Positions 52,773-62,153 of a stretch of DNA of 64,000 nt are shown in pieces. This DNA is from Alphaproteobacteria bacterium (GTDB lineage: Bacteria; Pseudomonadota; Alphaproteobacteria; RF32; CAG-239). Under the pieces are notes generated by a model that ran no database searches, had not been told where the DNA came from, and saw only the letters and a list, made by a program, of their open reading frames with translations. The translations under genes were made by a program, and so were the position numbers. The first letter of the stretch is position 1; every line of letters starts with the position of its first letter. The DNA lies in NCBI GenBank assembly GCA_028706255.1, contig JAQWBS010000002.1, forward strand, positions 124,001-188,000, in the 5' to 3' direction.

Positions 52773-54392
52773 ATGTTAAAAACTGTTAAAACAACGGCTT
52801 ATACTGATCAAAAAATGGGGACTGCCGGACTTCGTAAAAAATCTAAGGTTTGGATGCAACCAAACTATGTTGAAAACTTTGTTCAGAGCATTTTTAACAG
52901 CATTGGCGGTGTGGAAGGAAAATCTTTCATCATCGGCGGTGACGGACGTTTTTATAACACTGTGATGATTCAAAAAATCATCAAACTTGCGGCGGGAAAT
53001 GGTGTTAAAAAATTGATTATTGGTCAAAATGGTTTAATGTCGACCCCAATTTCTTCTCGCTTAATTAAAGATTATCAAACAGATGGCAGTCTTGTTTTAA
53101 CAGCCTCTCACAACCCAGGGGGAGAAAATGGAGATGCGGGCATTAAATATGCCACTGCTTCAGGCGGACAAGCTCCAAAACAAATTACTGACGCCATTTA
53201 CAAAAACACTAAAGAAATTACAGAATATAACCTCGTTGAAGGCAATGATGTTGACCTTTCAAAACTTGGTCCAACAACTTATGGCAATATGGAAATTGAA
53301 TTAATTGACACAATTGACGGCTATATTGCCATGTGTGAAGAAATTTTTGACTTTGATGCCTTAAAAGCCCTTTTCAAAAAAGGCTTTAAGCTTAAATTCG
53401 ACTCAATGAATGCAATTACAGGTCCTTATGCCGTAAAACTTTTTGAAGAAATTTTGGGTGCCGAAAAAGGTAGTGTAATGAATTCAACGCCTTTACCAGA
53501 TTTCGGGGGACTTCATCCCGACCCTAACTTGAAATATGCCGCTGAACTCATTAAGATTATGAACAGCAAAAACGCACCCGATTTTGGTGCCGCAACAGAT
53601 GGTGACGGCGACCGTTATATGATTTTAGGACGCAATTTCTTTGTTACACCAAGTGATAGCCTCGCAATCATCACCGACAACTACAAATTTATTCCCGCTT
53701 ATGAAAAAGGGATTTTCGGAGTTGCAAAATCTGCAGCAACATCAACCGCAGTGGCTCGTGTGGCTCAAGCTCATAAAATCGGCTATTATGAAACCCCAAC
53801 TGGCTGGAAGTTTTTCGTGAACTTAATGGACTCAGACAGAATCACTTTCTGCGGTGAAGAAAGCTTTGGTGCTGGTTCAAGCCATATCAGAGAAAAAGAC
53901 GGCATTTGGGCAGTTTTATTCTGGCTTAATATTATTGCAAAGACAGGCAAATCTGTTGAAGAAATTGTCACAGAACATTGGCAAAAATATGGTCGCAGCT
54001 ATTATATGCGTTTCGACTTTGAAGAAATTGATTCTGAAATCGCCAACAAACTTATGGCAGATTTGCAAACCAAGCTTTCAACCCTTCAAGGACAAAAGTT
54101 TGGCACAAACGAAGTTGAAACAGCAGGTGCTTTTGTTTATAACGACCCTGTTGACGGTAGCTCAACACAAGATGGTTTCCTCATTCGTTTCAAAGACGGT
54201 TCAAGAATCGTTTATCGTTTATCAGGAACAGGCTCTGTTGGTGCAACCCTTCGCGTTTATGTGGAAAAACTGGAAACTAAAAACATTAAGGAAGATGCCC
54301 GCTTGATGGTCGATGAACTATACCAGATTGCGTCACAAGTGGCAGAAATTGAAAAAAGAACCGGAAAAAAAGAAGCAGATGTTACGACATAA
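52773..54392 (+). CDS. pgm: Phosphoglucomutase
   Basis: It interconverts glucose-1-phosphate and glucose-6-phosphate. The ATG at 52773 has GAGGGA about 9 nt upstream; a longer in-frame extension is unsupported. The 539-residue protein has GTAGLRKKS near the N-terminus, the catalytic Ser112 in TASHNPGG, the metal loop DGDGDRYMI, the sugar-binding loop CGEESFGAGSSH and the phosphate-binding YRLSGTGSVGATLRVY. It is the second phosphohexomutase in the window besides glmM. The 3' end overlaps the next gene by 14 bp. Confidence 0.95.
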   Translation: MLKTVKTTAYTDQKMGTAGLRKKSKVWMQPNYVENFVQSIFNSIGGVEGKSFIIGGDGRFYNTVMIQKIIKLAAGNGVKKLIIGQNGLMSTPISSRLIKDYQTDGSLVLTASHNPGGENGDAGIKYATASGGQAPKQITDAIYKNTKEITEYNLVEGNDVDLSKLGPTTYGNMEIELIDTIDGYIAMCEEIFDFDALKALFKKGFKLKFDSMNAITGPYAVKLFEEILGAEKGSVMNSTPLPDFGGLHPDPNLKYAAELIKIMNSKNAPDFGAATDGDGDRYMILGRNFFVTPSDSLAIITDNYKFIPAYEKGIFGVAKSAATSTAVARVAQAHKIGYYETPTGWKFFVNLMDSDRITFCGEESFGAGSSHIREKDGIWAVLFWLNIIAKTGKSVEEIVTEHWQKYGRSYYMRFDFEEIDSEIANKLMADLQTKLSTLQGQKFGTNEVETAGAFVYNDPVDGSSTQDGFLIRFKDGSRIVYRLSGTGSVGATLRVYVEKLETKNIKEDARLMVDELYQIASQVAEIEKRTGKKEADVTT

Positions 54393-55446
54393 GAAAAGAA
54401 ACATTCTCATTACCTGTTTAGCATTACTGCTTTGTTGCAGTAATGCTTTTGCAGGTTTATATGGTTTTGACGATGTCAATCCATACACGCATGAAGAAGA
54501 CCAAAAAGACCGTGGATTTCCACCTAAAACGATGATTAATTATCGTCAAAAAATGCGTGATAATATCAACTTCTTATCGCAATATGCAAAACTTCAACAA
54601 CCTAATTTTAAAATTATTCTACATGGCGATGAGGATTTATTTTCTCGTCATGCTTTGGAAGATGATGTTGATGAATATAATCGAATTAAAGGCAACTTCA
54701 CCCCTTCCCTTAAAGAGGATTCAGAAGAGGAAGAAGAGCTTTTGAAAAACATTCAAGCCTTGTCTGTGAGCAACATTAAGTGTCAGGGTAAAAAAACGCC
54801 AGATATTATTCAAAGCGGAAAGCTTGCCCCAATTTATATTGAACAATGTGATTATGTTGAAGACATCAATAAAACAATTAATTTTTCCATTGAAACGGGT
54901 AAACCAGTCTACATTTTTTCAAACAGAGAAAGTGCGTTTAAGAACATCAAAGGAGAATTAATCATCAAAGAAAATTCTCGCAATGTTTTTGACGTCAAAG
55001 ATGCTCGCAACATCTCCATTCTTGTTGATGATTCTGCCTTTAAAGATAAATACCAACTCTTGCTTGATGTTGAAAATTCAAATTATGACATTGTTATTAT
55101 GAAGCCTCTTTTTCAAGGCAAAGTTAGATATACGAAAGAAGAGATTAATCGTCTTAAGCTGAAAAAGAATGGTGCAAAAAGACTTATCATTGCTGAAATG
55201 AATTTGAGCGAAGCCAATCCTCAAGACTATTTTTGGAAAATAGATTGGGAACTTGGCAACCCAAGTTGGCTTAAAAGAAATTCCTTTGTGGAAGAACAAA
55301 GTGTGATTGTTGAATTTTGGCAACCAAAGTGGCGAGAAATTCTTTCTCATCACTTCAAAAGCATTCTTGATATTGGTTTTGATGGGGTTTGGTTTACTGG
55401 AGCTGAAAACTATCAATATTTTGAAAAACTAACCCCTCTCAATTAA
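54379..55446 (+). CDS. GH114/TM1410-like secreted protein
   Basis: A 355-residue exported protein. I start it at ATG 54379, which opens a signal peptide (MLRHKKRNILITCLALLL, cleavage after AFA); the longer frame overlaps pgm. The second half shows the TM1410/GH114 pattern as I know it: AKRLIIAEMNLSEANPQDYFW, NPSWLKRN, VEFWQPKWREIL and GFDGVWFTGAENYQYF. Family members usually have GFDGVYLD at the last site; here the Asp is replaced by Thr, so catalysis may be changed. The family includes proteins annotated as endo-alpha-1,4-polygalactosaminidase and glycoside hydrolase-like. Confidence 0.78.
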   Translation: MLRHKKRNILITCLALLLCCSNAFAGLYGFDDVNPYTHEEDQKDRGFPPKTMINYRQKMRDNINFLSQYAKLQQPNFKIILHGDEDLFSRHALEDDVDEYNRIKGNFTPSLKEDSEEEEELLKNIQALSVSNIKCQGKKTPDIIQSGKLAPIYIEQCDYVEDINKTINFSIETGKPVYIFSNRESAFKNIKGELIIKENSRNVFDVKDARNISILVDDSAFKDKYQLLLDVENSNYDIVIMKPLFQGKVRYTKEEINRLKLKKNGAKRLIIAEMNLSEANPQDYFWKIDWELGNPSWLKRNSFVEEQSVIVEFWQPKWREILSHHFKSILDIGFDGVWFTGAENYQYFEKLTPLN

Positions 55447-55462
55447 AAGGCAATGAGCAACA

Positions 55463-55732
55463 ATGACCGAGATTGAATTTTTAGACATTACCCGTGATGC
55501 AATTTTCACCCTTATCAAAGTGGTTTCTCCCGTTTTGTTGGTTGCGCTCGGCATTGGTTTGATTATTGGTATTTTTCAGGCATTGACGCAAATTCAAGAA
55601 ATGACCTTGGCATTTGTGCCAAAAATTATTGGCGTGTTTGTTGCCATCATCATCTTGTTACCTTTTATGTTTAATCAGCTCAAAAATTTGAGTGATGCTT
55701 TGTTTGATAGAATTGTCAGTGGCGGCGGATAA
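55463..55732 (+). CDS. fliQ: Flagellar export protein FliQ
   Basis: An 89-residue protein with two membrane helices (about 17-38 and 51-70), part of the FliP-FliQ-FliR gate of the flagellar type III export apparatus. The motif IGIFQALTQIQEMTLAFVPKI is diagnostic. It starts the run fliQ-fliR-flhB; fliP is not adjacent. Confidence 0.95.
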   Translation: MTEIEFLDITRDAIFTLIKVVSPVLLVALGIGLIIGIFQALTQIQEMTLAFVPKIIGVFVAIIILLPFMFNQLKNLSDALFDRIVSGGG

Positions 55733-55737
55733 AGGCA

Positions 55738-56493
55738 ATGACAACACTTCTCTCCATACAAATTTACAATTTTCTCTTCGTGTTCTTTCGCATTGGTTCG
55801 GCAATTATGTTTATGCCGGGCTTTATGACTTCTTACGTCATTGAAAGATATCGCTTAGCAATTGCGCTTTCAATTTGTTTGGTGATGACCCCTATTTTAC
55901 AAAGCAACCTTATTATTCCCGTTGATAATTTTGCGGAATTTGTCAAAGTGGCAATGTTTGAAATTATCTATGGCATTTTCATTGGGCTTTTTATGCAGTT
56001 TTTGTTTTATGCTCTAAATTTGTTAGGAACGGTTGCTGGTACGGCTGTCGGTTTTGCCAACGCCATCTTTTTTAACCCGACAACACAAACACAATCTATC
56101 GTGATTGAATCTTTTTTCAGCATTTTAGCTGTGGCTTTGGTTTTTGCCTTAGATATTCATCATTTGATGATTTCAGCTGTCATTGATAGCTATAAAATTT
56201 TTCCGTTTGGCAGTCCGCTTCCTATTGCAGATATTTCAGATTTCTTAAGCCAAACCTTAAGCCAAGGATTTACCATGGGGTTCAAAATTTCCGCCCCATT
56301 CATTGCATTTACATTGGTTTTTTATTCTGGTATGGGACTTTTTTCAAGGCTTATGCCACAATTAAACATTTTTTTCCTGTCCATTCCCTTACAAATTTAT
56401 TTGGGGTTAGGACTGCTTTTTTTAACAACGCCGGTCATTATGATGTGGTTCTTGGGATACTTCCAAGAAGGCATCTTAAAGTTCGTTCATTAG
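55738..56493 (+). CDS. fliR: Flagellar export protein FliR
   Basis: A 251-residue polytopic protein of the export gate, starting 5 bp after fliQ. It has several hydrophobic helices, an N-terminal FRIGSAIMFMPGF motif, the central LNLLGTVAGTAVGFANAIFFNP and the C-terminal RLMPQLNIFFLSIPLQIYLGL. Length is normal for the family. Confidence 0.95.
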   Translation: MTTLLSIQIYNFLFVFFRIGSAIMFMPGFMTSYVIERYRLAIALSICLVMTPILQSNLIIPVDNFAEFVKVAMFEIIYGIFIGLFMQFLFYALNLLGTVAGTAVGFANAIFFNPTTQTQSIVIESFFSILAVALVFALDIHHLMISAVIDSYKIFPFGSPLPIADISDFLSQTLSQGFTMGFKISAPFIAFTLVFYSGMGLFSRLMPQLNIFFLSIPLQIYLGLGLLFLTTPVIMMWFLGYFQEGILKFVH

Positions 56494-56505
56494 AGAGGTG
56501 AAGTA

Positions 56506-57570
56506 ATGGTTGCTGAAGACGACGACGAATCCTCGAAGACCGAAGAGGCCTCCGAGAGGAAGCTCTCAAAAGCGAAGGAAGAAGGCGATGTTGCGATATC
56601 ACAAGAGGCAAAGAATTTTATTATTCTTTTGGGCGTTTTGTTTGTGGTTTGGCTCATTTTACCTATGCTCTTAAAATGGTTTTACAAATTTAATGTTAAG
56701 TTTATTGAAGCGCCTGAAAGCATCACCATTAACATAAAAACCATGCAACTCCTCCTCAAAAGTGTCATCATTGACTTTTTCAAAATTATGGCCATTCCTT
56801 TTGCCATTTTCATTGTGCTTGGTATTTTCGCTAGCGTCATGCAAACGGGGTTTATCTTCGCCCCAAAAAAGCTTGAACTGAAATGGGATAAACTCAATTT
56901 CATTAAGGAGCTTCCCAATCTGATTAATATGAGAAAAATTGTGGAGAGTGTGAAAGGCATTTTGAAAATTATTGTCGTGGCATTCATTGGCATATATGTT
57001 ATCAAGCCTTATTTAAACAAAGCAGAACTCTTGCCAACCATGGACACAATCGCAATTTTAAGTTTTATTCATAAAGTTGTGGTAATGTTAATTTTCACAA
57101 TGGTGATTGCGGTGTTTGTCATTGCCATTGCCGACTTTTTGTATCAGAAGTTTTCACATTTGAAAAAAATGCGTATGACCAAGCAAGAAGTTAAGGAAGA
57201 ATATAAACAAAGTGAAGGTGACCCTCTGGTTAAATCTAAGATTAGGCAAATTCGTCATGAACGGGCTCGTCAAAGAATGATGGATAACGTGCCGAAAGCA
57301 GATGTTATCATCGTCAACCCAACGCATTATGCTGTTGCTTTGGAATATAAAATGGATACAATGGAAGCACCAAAAGTCGTTGCTAAAGGTGTGGACCACT
57401 TAGCTTTAAGAATTAGGGAGATGGGAGAAGCAAATGATGTTCCAATTGTGGAAAATCCGCCATTAGCGAGAGCGTTGTTTGCCTCAGTTGAACTTGATGA
57501 CTACATTCCTTCAGAGCATTTTAAAGCCGTCGCAGAGGTAATTGGATATGTTATGCAGCTTAAACAGTAA
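56506..57570 (+). CDS. flhB: Flagellar export switch protein FlhB
   Basis: A 354-residue protein that switches export from rod/hook to filament substrates. It has an N-terminal acidic/basic region (ESSKTEEASERKLSKAKEEG), four membrane helices, a linker (MTKQEVKEEYKQSEGDP) and the cytoplasmic domain with the self-cleavage site NPTH (Asn271-Pro272). GAGGTG precedes the ATG. The next gene, the CckA-like kinase, begins inside its 3' end. Confidence 0.96.
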   Translation: MVAEDDDESSKTEEASERKLSKAKEEGDVAISQEAKNFIILLGVLFVVWLILPMLLKWFYKFNVKFIEAPESITINIKTMQLLLKSVIIDFFKIMAIPFAIFIVLGIFASVMQTGFIFAPKKLELKWDKLNFIKELPNLINMRKIVESVKGILKIIVVAFIGIYVIKPYLNKAELLPTMDTIAILSFIHKVVVMLIFTMVIAVFVIAIADFLYQKFSHLKKMRMTKQEVKEEYKQSEGDPLVKSKIRQIRHERARQRMMDNVPKADVIIVNPTHYAVALEYKMDTMEAPKVVAKGVDHLALRIREMGEANDVPIVENPPLARALFASVELDDYIPSEHFKAVAEVIGYVMQLKQ

Positions 57571-60136
57571 AAGACCAGATAAAATTTTGAATCGCAGGCT
57601 TCTTGCCCTTGCTTACACACTCATTGTGTTGGCGATTTCTATTGCTGTTCTTTTGGTTTATCCCGAACATTATTCCTATGCTGTTATCTTTGTGATTTTG
57701 GTTCTATGCACTTGTGTTTATCTCAGCATTAAAACAATTTCAGCTGCCGAAGAAGCAATCTCTTATGGTGGTTTTGCCAGCGAAATTATCCGCAACAATT
57801 CAAACATTCGTCGCATTGACAATGCTCAGGGAGAACCTGTCATTCAAAACAACATCGCCGAAGACTTTTTCAAAAATGAAAATATTTTGAACTTTATTGA
57901 AAATAATCTTTCCAGTGATAGTAACAATAAAATTGAATTTAATCGCTTGCAAAGTGCTTGCCAAAATCTGATTAAAACGAAGGTCACCCTTTCTTTAAGT
58001 CTTAATCAAAATAGTGACAAAATTTTTGAAAATGAAGAATGGTTTGAAATTGAAGTTGCCCCAATTTTTCTGAAAAAGACAGATATTTTTGAAAAGCCTT
58101 TTTCCGTTGAGAAGATTAAAAATGAAACTTATCTGTTATGGAGCATCAATAATATCACTGCTCAACGAAATATGGACACAATTTTCAAAGAAGAACGTAA
58201 TTCGCTTCATGATTTCTTAGATTATCTGCCAGTGGGTTTATACACTTGCAACAGCAAATATGAACTTGAATATTGCAACCATGCTTTTGCCAAAATGTTA
58301 AACACGAATCGTGAAGTGTTGTTGACCAAAAACCTACAAGATTTACTCATGCAAAGCTCTAAGCTTCCGCCCAAAACAACTGCATGGCAAGGACGTTTGT
58401 TCTTTAAGAATGATGACGAAGCCGTTGATGTCTATATTGCACAAGAAAATTTCCGTGAAAAAGGACAAATCAAAATCCGCACAGCAGTTTTCAAAAACCT
58501 GCCTGATGAACAGAAAATCCAAAATGAATTAAATCAAGTTCTCAATAAACTTAACTGGCTTTTTGGGGCTTCGCCGATTGGTATTTTGCTTATTTCCAAA
58601 AGCTTTAACATTATGGAAGCTAATGAAACTGCAAAAGCCTTTTTTAATTTAACCTCACAAAACGCCGAAAACTTAAACCTTTTCTTTTCTGAAGAAGACT
58701 TTTCTCGCCTTCAACAAGAATTTACAAGTGAAAGCTATCCTAAAAAAGTGGATATGCCTGTTAAAATTGGGCAAGTGAGTAAAATGGTGACTTTTTATGT
58801 GACCAAAATGCAAAATCTATATGCTTCAAATTCTAACAAAACCGAAGGCTGGGTCATTTATAGTTCTGACGCCACAGAACAGAAAAACTTAGAACTGCAA
58901 TATGCACAGGCACAAAAAATGCAAGCAATGGGTCAACTTGCTGGCGGTGTAGCACACGACTTCAACAACCTTTTAACTGCAATGATTGGCTTTTGTGACT
59001 TGCTGTTACAAAGACATGGTGTGGGTGATCCATCTTTTGCTGACCTCATTCAAATTAAACAAAATGCAAATCGTGCCGCTGGTTTGGTGCGTCAGCTTTT
59101 AGCCTTCTCAAGAAAGCAACCGCTCAAACCAAAACTCCTAGATGTTGCAGAAAGCTTCTTAGAACTTAAATATATGCTTAACCGCACGTTGGGTGAAAAC
59201 ATAAACATCTCCTTCTATCATGGTGAAAACTTAGGCTTCATCAAGGTTGACCCAGTGCAATTTTCACAAGTTATTCTAAACCTTGCAGTGAACGCTAAAG
59301 ACGCCATGGAAGGCAAAGGTGAACTTAAAATCAACACTAGAGTTGAGCAAATTCTTGAGCCTTATAAATTTGGGGAAGACATCATCAATCCAGCAGAATT
59401 TATTGTTTTGGAAGTTAGTGATAGTGGTTGTGGCATTTCTCAAGAAAACATCAATCGCATTTTTGAACCTTTCTTCTCTACCAAAGAAAATGTCGTGGGT
59501 TCTGGAACTGGTTTGGGCTTAGCAATGGTTTACGGAATTGTTCGTCAGACGGGCGGGTTCATCAAAGTTCAAAGTGAGATTGGCAAAGGCACAATGTTCT
59601 CAATTTATCTCCCACGCTTTGAGGCAGATGAAGAAAACTTGACTCAGATTGAGGAGGCAAAAGAGGAAAAAGAACTTTCTCTTTCTGTTGGTTATAATCA
59701 GAAAATGATTTTAGGCTTAAACGTTTCAAACATTGACCGCTCAACAGAAGAAACCTTTTTTGATGCCACTAAAATTAGGATTATTTTTGTGGAAGACGAA
59801 GATTCTGTTAGAACATTTGCCGTAAGAGCTTTGAAGAAAAAAGGCTATGATGTTGTGGGCTGTAATTCAGCAGAAAATGCGCTTGAACATTTAGAAAATG
59901 ATGCTAACTTCCATTTGATGATTACTGATATGGTCATGCCAGGAATGAGTGGGGTTGAGCTTGCGGGCATTGTGAAAGAGAAAATCAAAGATATTAAAAT
60001 CATTCTCGCTTCGGGCTATTCCGAAGAAATTGCAAAAAAAGACTTGTCTAATAATGATAATTTTGATTTTATGGCAAAACCTTTTAGCTTAGGAGATTTA
60101 ACCAAAAAGGTTTTTGATGTGATTAATGAGGCATAA
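57548..60136 (+). CDS. cckA: CckA-like hybrid sensor histidine kinase
   Basis: In alphaproteobacteria CckA controls the CtrA phosphorelay, which governs the cell cycle and flagellar genes. The 862-residue protein has two N-terminal membrane helices (about 18-57), PAS-like regions (about 210-310 and 325-435), a dimerisation domain with GGVAHDFNNLL (phospho-accepting His470), an ATPase domain (LEVSDSGCGIS, GTGLGLAMVYGIV), and a C-terminal receiver with VEDEDSVR and Asp794 in MITDMVMPG. ATG 57548, with AGAGG upstream, fits better than the TTG at 57542. It overlaps flhB. ChpT and CtrA are not in the window. Confidence 0.92.
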   Translation: MLCSLNSKRPDKILNRRLLALAYTLIVLAISIAVLLVYPEHYSYAVIFVILVLCTCVYLSIKTISAAEEAISYGGFASEIIRNNSNIRRIDNAQGEPVIQNNIAEDFFKNENILNFIENNLSSDSNNKIEFNRLQSACQNLIKTKVTLSLSLNQNSDKIFENEEWFEIEVAPIFLKKTDIFEKPFSVEKIKNETYLLWSINNITAQRNMDTIFKEERNSLHDFLDYLPVGLYTCNSKYELEYCNHAFAKMLNTNREVLLTKNLQDLLMQSSKLPPKTTAWQGRLFFKNDDEAVDVYIAQENFREKGQIKIRTAVFKNLPDEQKIQNELNQVLNKLNWLFGASPIGILLISKSFNIMEANETAKAFFNLTSQNAENLNLFFSEEDFSRLQQEFTSESYPKKVDMPVKIGQVSKMVTFYVTKMQNLYASNSNKTEGWVIYSSDATEQKNLELQYAQAQKMQAMGQLAGGVAHDFNNLLTAMIGFCDLLLQRHGVGDPSFADLIQIKQNANRAAGLVRQLLAFSRKQPLKPKLLDVAESFLELKYMLNRTLGENINISFYHGENLGFIKVDPVQFSQVILNLAVNAKDAMEGKGELKINTRVEQILEPYKFGEDIINPAEFIVLEVSDSGCGISQENINRIFEPFFSTKENVVGSGTGLGLAMVYGIVRQTGGFIKVQSEIGKGTMFSIYLPRFEADEENLTQIEEAKEEKELSLSVGYNQKMILGLNVSNIDRSTEETFFDATKIRIIFVEDEDSVRTFAVRALKKKGYDVVGCNSAENALEHLENDANFHLMITDMVMPGMSGVELAGIVKEKIKDIKIILASGYSEEIAKKDLSNNDNFDFMAKPFSLGDLTKKVFDVINEA

Positions 60137-60142
60137 GAAAGA

Positions 60143-60856
60143 ATGGCAAAACAGCTTCCCATTGAATTTGAATATCAGCCCTTTTATGGCAGAGAAGATT
60201 TCATTGTTGCGGATAACAATATGGAAGCCATTAAATTTATAGAATCTTGGCCAAACTGGCAAGGATTTGCTGGGTGCATTTGGGGACCTTCTGGCTCGGG
60301 CAAAACTCACCTAGCACATATTTTTGCACAGCAAATTTATAACATCACCAAACAAGCTTGTAGAATCCCCACAATCAAAGCTGTTGATGTTAAACTTGAA
60401 ACACCGCACCGTCTTTTTGCTGAACATAAGTGTTTAATTGTCGAAGATATTTCTTCAGAGATTAATCAAGAGGCAATGTTTCACCTTTATAATCTTTATC
60501 GTAATGAAGGCGGGTTCATTCTTTTTACAGCGAAAAAACCTCCTGCTAGAATGAATTTTTCGCTTGCTGACTTACAATCGAGATTAAACATTTTACCAGC
60601 TATTGAAATTAAAGAACCCAATGATGAGCTTCTTTCCATGCTCCTCATTAAACTCTTTGCAGACAGACAAATTGTTATTCCGCTTGATGTTTTAAACTTT
60701 ATTTTGAAAAACACACAACGCTCTTTTGGCTTCATCAAAACCTTAGTTAAAGAAATTGATAACATCTCAATTGCCAAAAAAAGAGCAATTTCTATCCCTC
60801 TTGTGAAAGAAGCGCTTAACTATTTGGAAAATAATGGTCAAATTGAACTTTTCTAG
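60143..60856 (+). CDS. hdaA: HdaA-like DnaA-related AAA+ protein
   Basis: A 237-residue protein with the DnaA AAA+ domain but no DNA-binding domain. It is the alphaproteobacterial counterpart of Hda, which stimulates ATP hydrolysis on DnaA and limits replication initiation. Walker A is GPSGSGKTH (48-56), Walker B CLIVEDI, sensor 1 LFTAKKPPARM, and the box VII-like SRLN. The N-terminal KQLPIEFEYQ could be a sliding-clamp-binding sequence. It directly follows the CckA-like gene. Confidence 0.9.
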   Translation: MAKQLPIEFEYQPFYGREDFIVADNNMEAIKFIESWPNWQGFAGCIWGPSGSGKTHLAHIFAQQIYNITKQACRIPTIKAVDVKLETPHRLFAEHKCLIVEDISSEINQEAMFHLYNLYRNEGGFILFTAKKPPARMNFSLADLQSRLNILPAIEIKEPNDELLSMLLIKLFADRQIVIPLDVLNFILKNTQRSFGFIKTLVKEIDNISIAKKRAISIPLVKEALNYLENNGQIELF

Positions 60857-60864
60857 TTGATATT

Positions 60865-60908
60865 GTGTTGGTTAACACTTATATTTTTGATAGTAATATT
60901 ATGTTACT
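60865..60908. promoter_or_regulatory. Inverted repeats upstream of the RND operon
   Basis: GTGTT-GGTT-AACAC (60865-60878) and AGTAA-7-TTACT (60892-60908). A possible promoter, TTGTTT (60908-60913)-18 bp-TATATT (60932-60937), begins at the end of the second repeat. These could be repressor sites for the pump, but no regulator gene is adjacent. Confidence 0.35.
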
Positions 60909-60990
60909 TGTTTATCTCGTTTTTTATGTTGTATATTCTACGATTAGTTAGGTTTGCACTTTTGTTAATATATTGGGAAAGTTTGACATT

Positions 60991-62151
60991 ATGAAAATAG
61001 CGCATGTGAAGAAAAGAACAATCATCTATAATACAATATTCTGTATCCTTTTGATTGGGTTAGGGTGGTATCTTAAAGGACGTCTGACAATTCAGATTCC
61101 ACATATGGGTGGAGGTGCGGCTGTTCCATATGTCATTACAACAAAAGTTATAGACCAAGACATTTCTCCAACCATGAATTATGTGGGAAGAGTTGAAGCA
61201 ATTGAAAGCGTTGATGTCAAACCTCGTGTTACTGGTCGCATTGAACAAGTTTTGTTTGCTGAAGGTGGAAAAGTCAAAAAAGGCGAAACGCTTTTTGTGA
61301 TTGAGCAAGACCAATATATTGCAACATTCAAATTGCGTGAAGCTGAACTTTCCAAAGCACAAGCTGTTTTGAAACAAGTGACGAGAGATTATGAACGTCA
61401 AAAATCTCTTAACAAACAAAAATTTGCTTCTGAAGCAGCTCTCGACACTGCTTTGAGTAATTTCTTACAAGCTCAAGCTTCTGTTAAACAAGCTAAGGCT
61501 AATCTTGATTTGGCAAAAATAGACTTGGAATATACTGAAGTTAAATCTCCAATTGATGGTACAATCGGTAAAGTTTTAGTTACGCAAGGAAACGTTGTGA
61601 ATGCAACTTCTCAAATTTTAGCGAGAATCGTTAAACTAGACCCAATTCGTGTAACTTTTTCAATCACGGATAAAGACTTCCTCATTTATCACCGTGCAGA
61701 CCTTGAAAAAAAGCTTGATAGTTTTCAAACAGATTTGATTTTGGCTGATGGTTCGTCTATTTCCCCAGAAAGACTCTCTAGTTTCATTAATAATGAAATC
61801 AATCTCGGAACGTCAACAATTTCATTCTTCACTGAATATGACAATGCCTCAGGGCTTTTAATTCCTGGTGGATATATTAAAGTTGCCATTAAACAAAATA
61901 TGGATAGAAAATCTCTTCTTGTGCCACAAATGGCTCTTTCTCAAGATGAAGTTGGTTCTTATGCATTTGTTGTGAACAAAGATAATATTGTGGAAGAAAG
62001 ACGTTTGGTTTTAGGGGCAATTATTGGCGACAATCAAGTTGTTAAATCTGGCTTGAAATCTGGTGACAGTGTCATTATTCAAGGGATTCAGAAAGTTGCA
62101 AATGGTGCAAAAGTTGATGCTAATGAAGTTGAATTAAATAAAGGGAAATAA
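60991..62151 (+). CDS. RND efflux periplasmic adaptor
   Basis: A 386-residue AcrA/MexA-type membrane fusion protein. The ATG at 60991 is preferred (GGGAAAG upstream) over the TTG at 60973. It has an N-terminal membrane anchor (about 9-28), a lipoyl half (VDVKPRVTGRIEQVLFAEGGKVKKGE), a coiled-coil hairpin of about 70 residues, the second lipoyl half (VKSPIDGTIGKVLVTQGNVV), and beta-barrel and membrane-proximal domains (GYIKVAIKQNMDRKSLLVP). It links the inner-membrane pump encoded next to an outer-membrane factor. Confidence 0.93.
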   Translation: MKIAHVKKRTIIYNTIFCILLIGLGWYLKGRLTIQIPHMGGGAAVPYVITTKVIDQDISPTMNYVGRVEAIESVDVKPRVTGRIEQVLFAEGGKVKKGETLFVIEQDQYIATFKLREAELSKAQAVLKQVTRDYERQKSLNKQKFASEAALDTALSNFLQAQASVKQAKANLDLAKIDLEYTEVKSPIDGTIGKVLVTQGNVVNATSQILARIVKLDPIRVTFSITDKDFLIYHRADLEKKLDSFQTDLILADGSSISPERLSSFINNEINLGTSTISFFTEYDNASGLLIPGGYIKVAIKQNMDRKSLLVPQMALSQDEVGSYAFVVNKDNIVEERRLVLGAIIGDNQVVKSGLKSGDSVIIQGIQKVANGAKVDANEVELNKGK

Positions 62152-62153
62152 GC

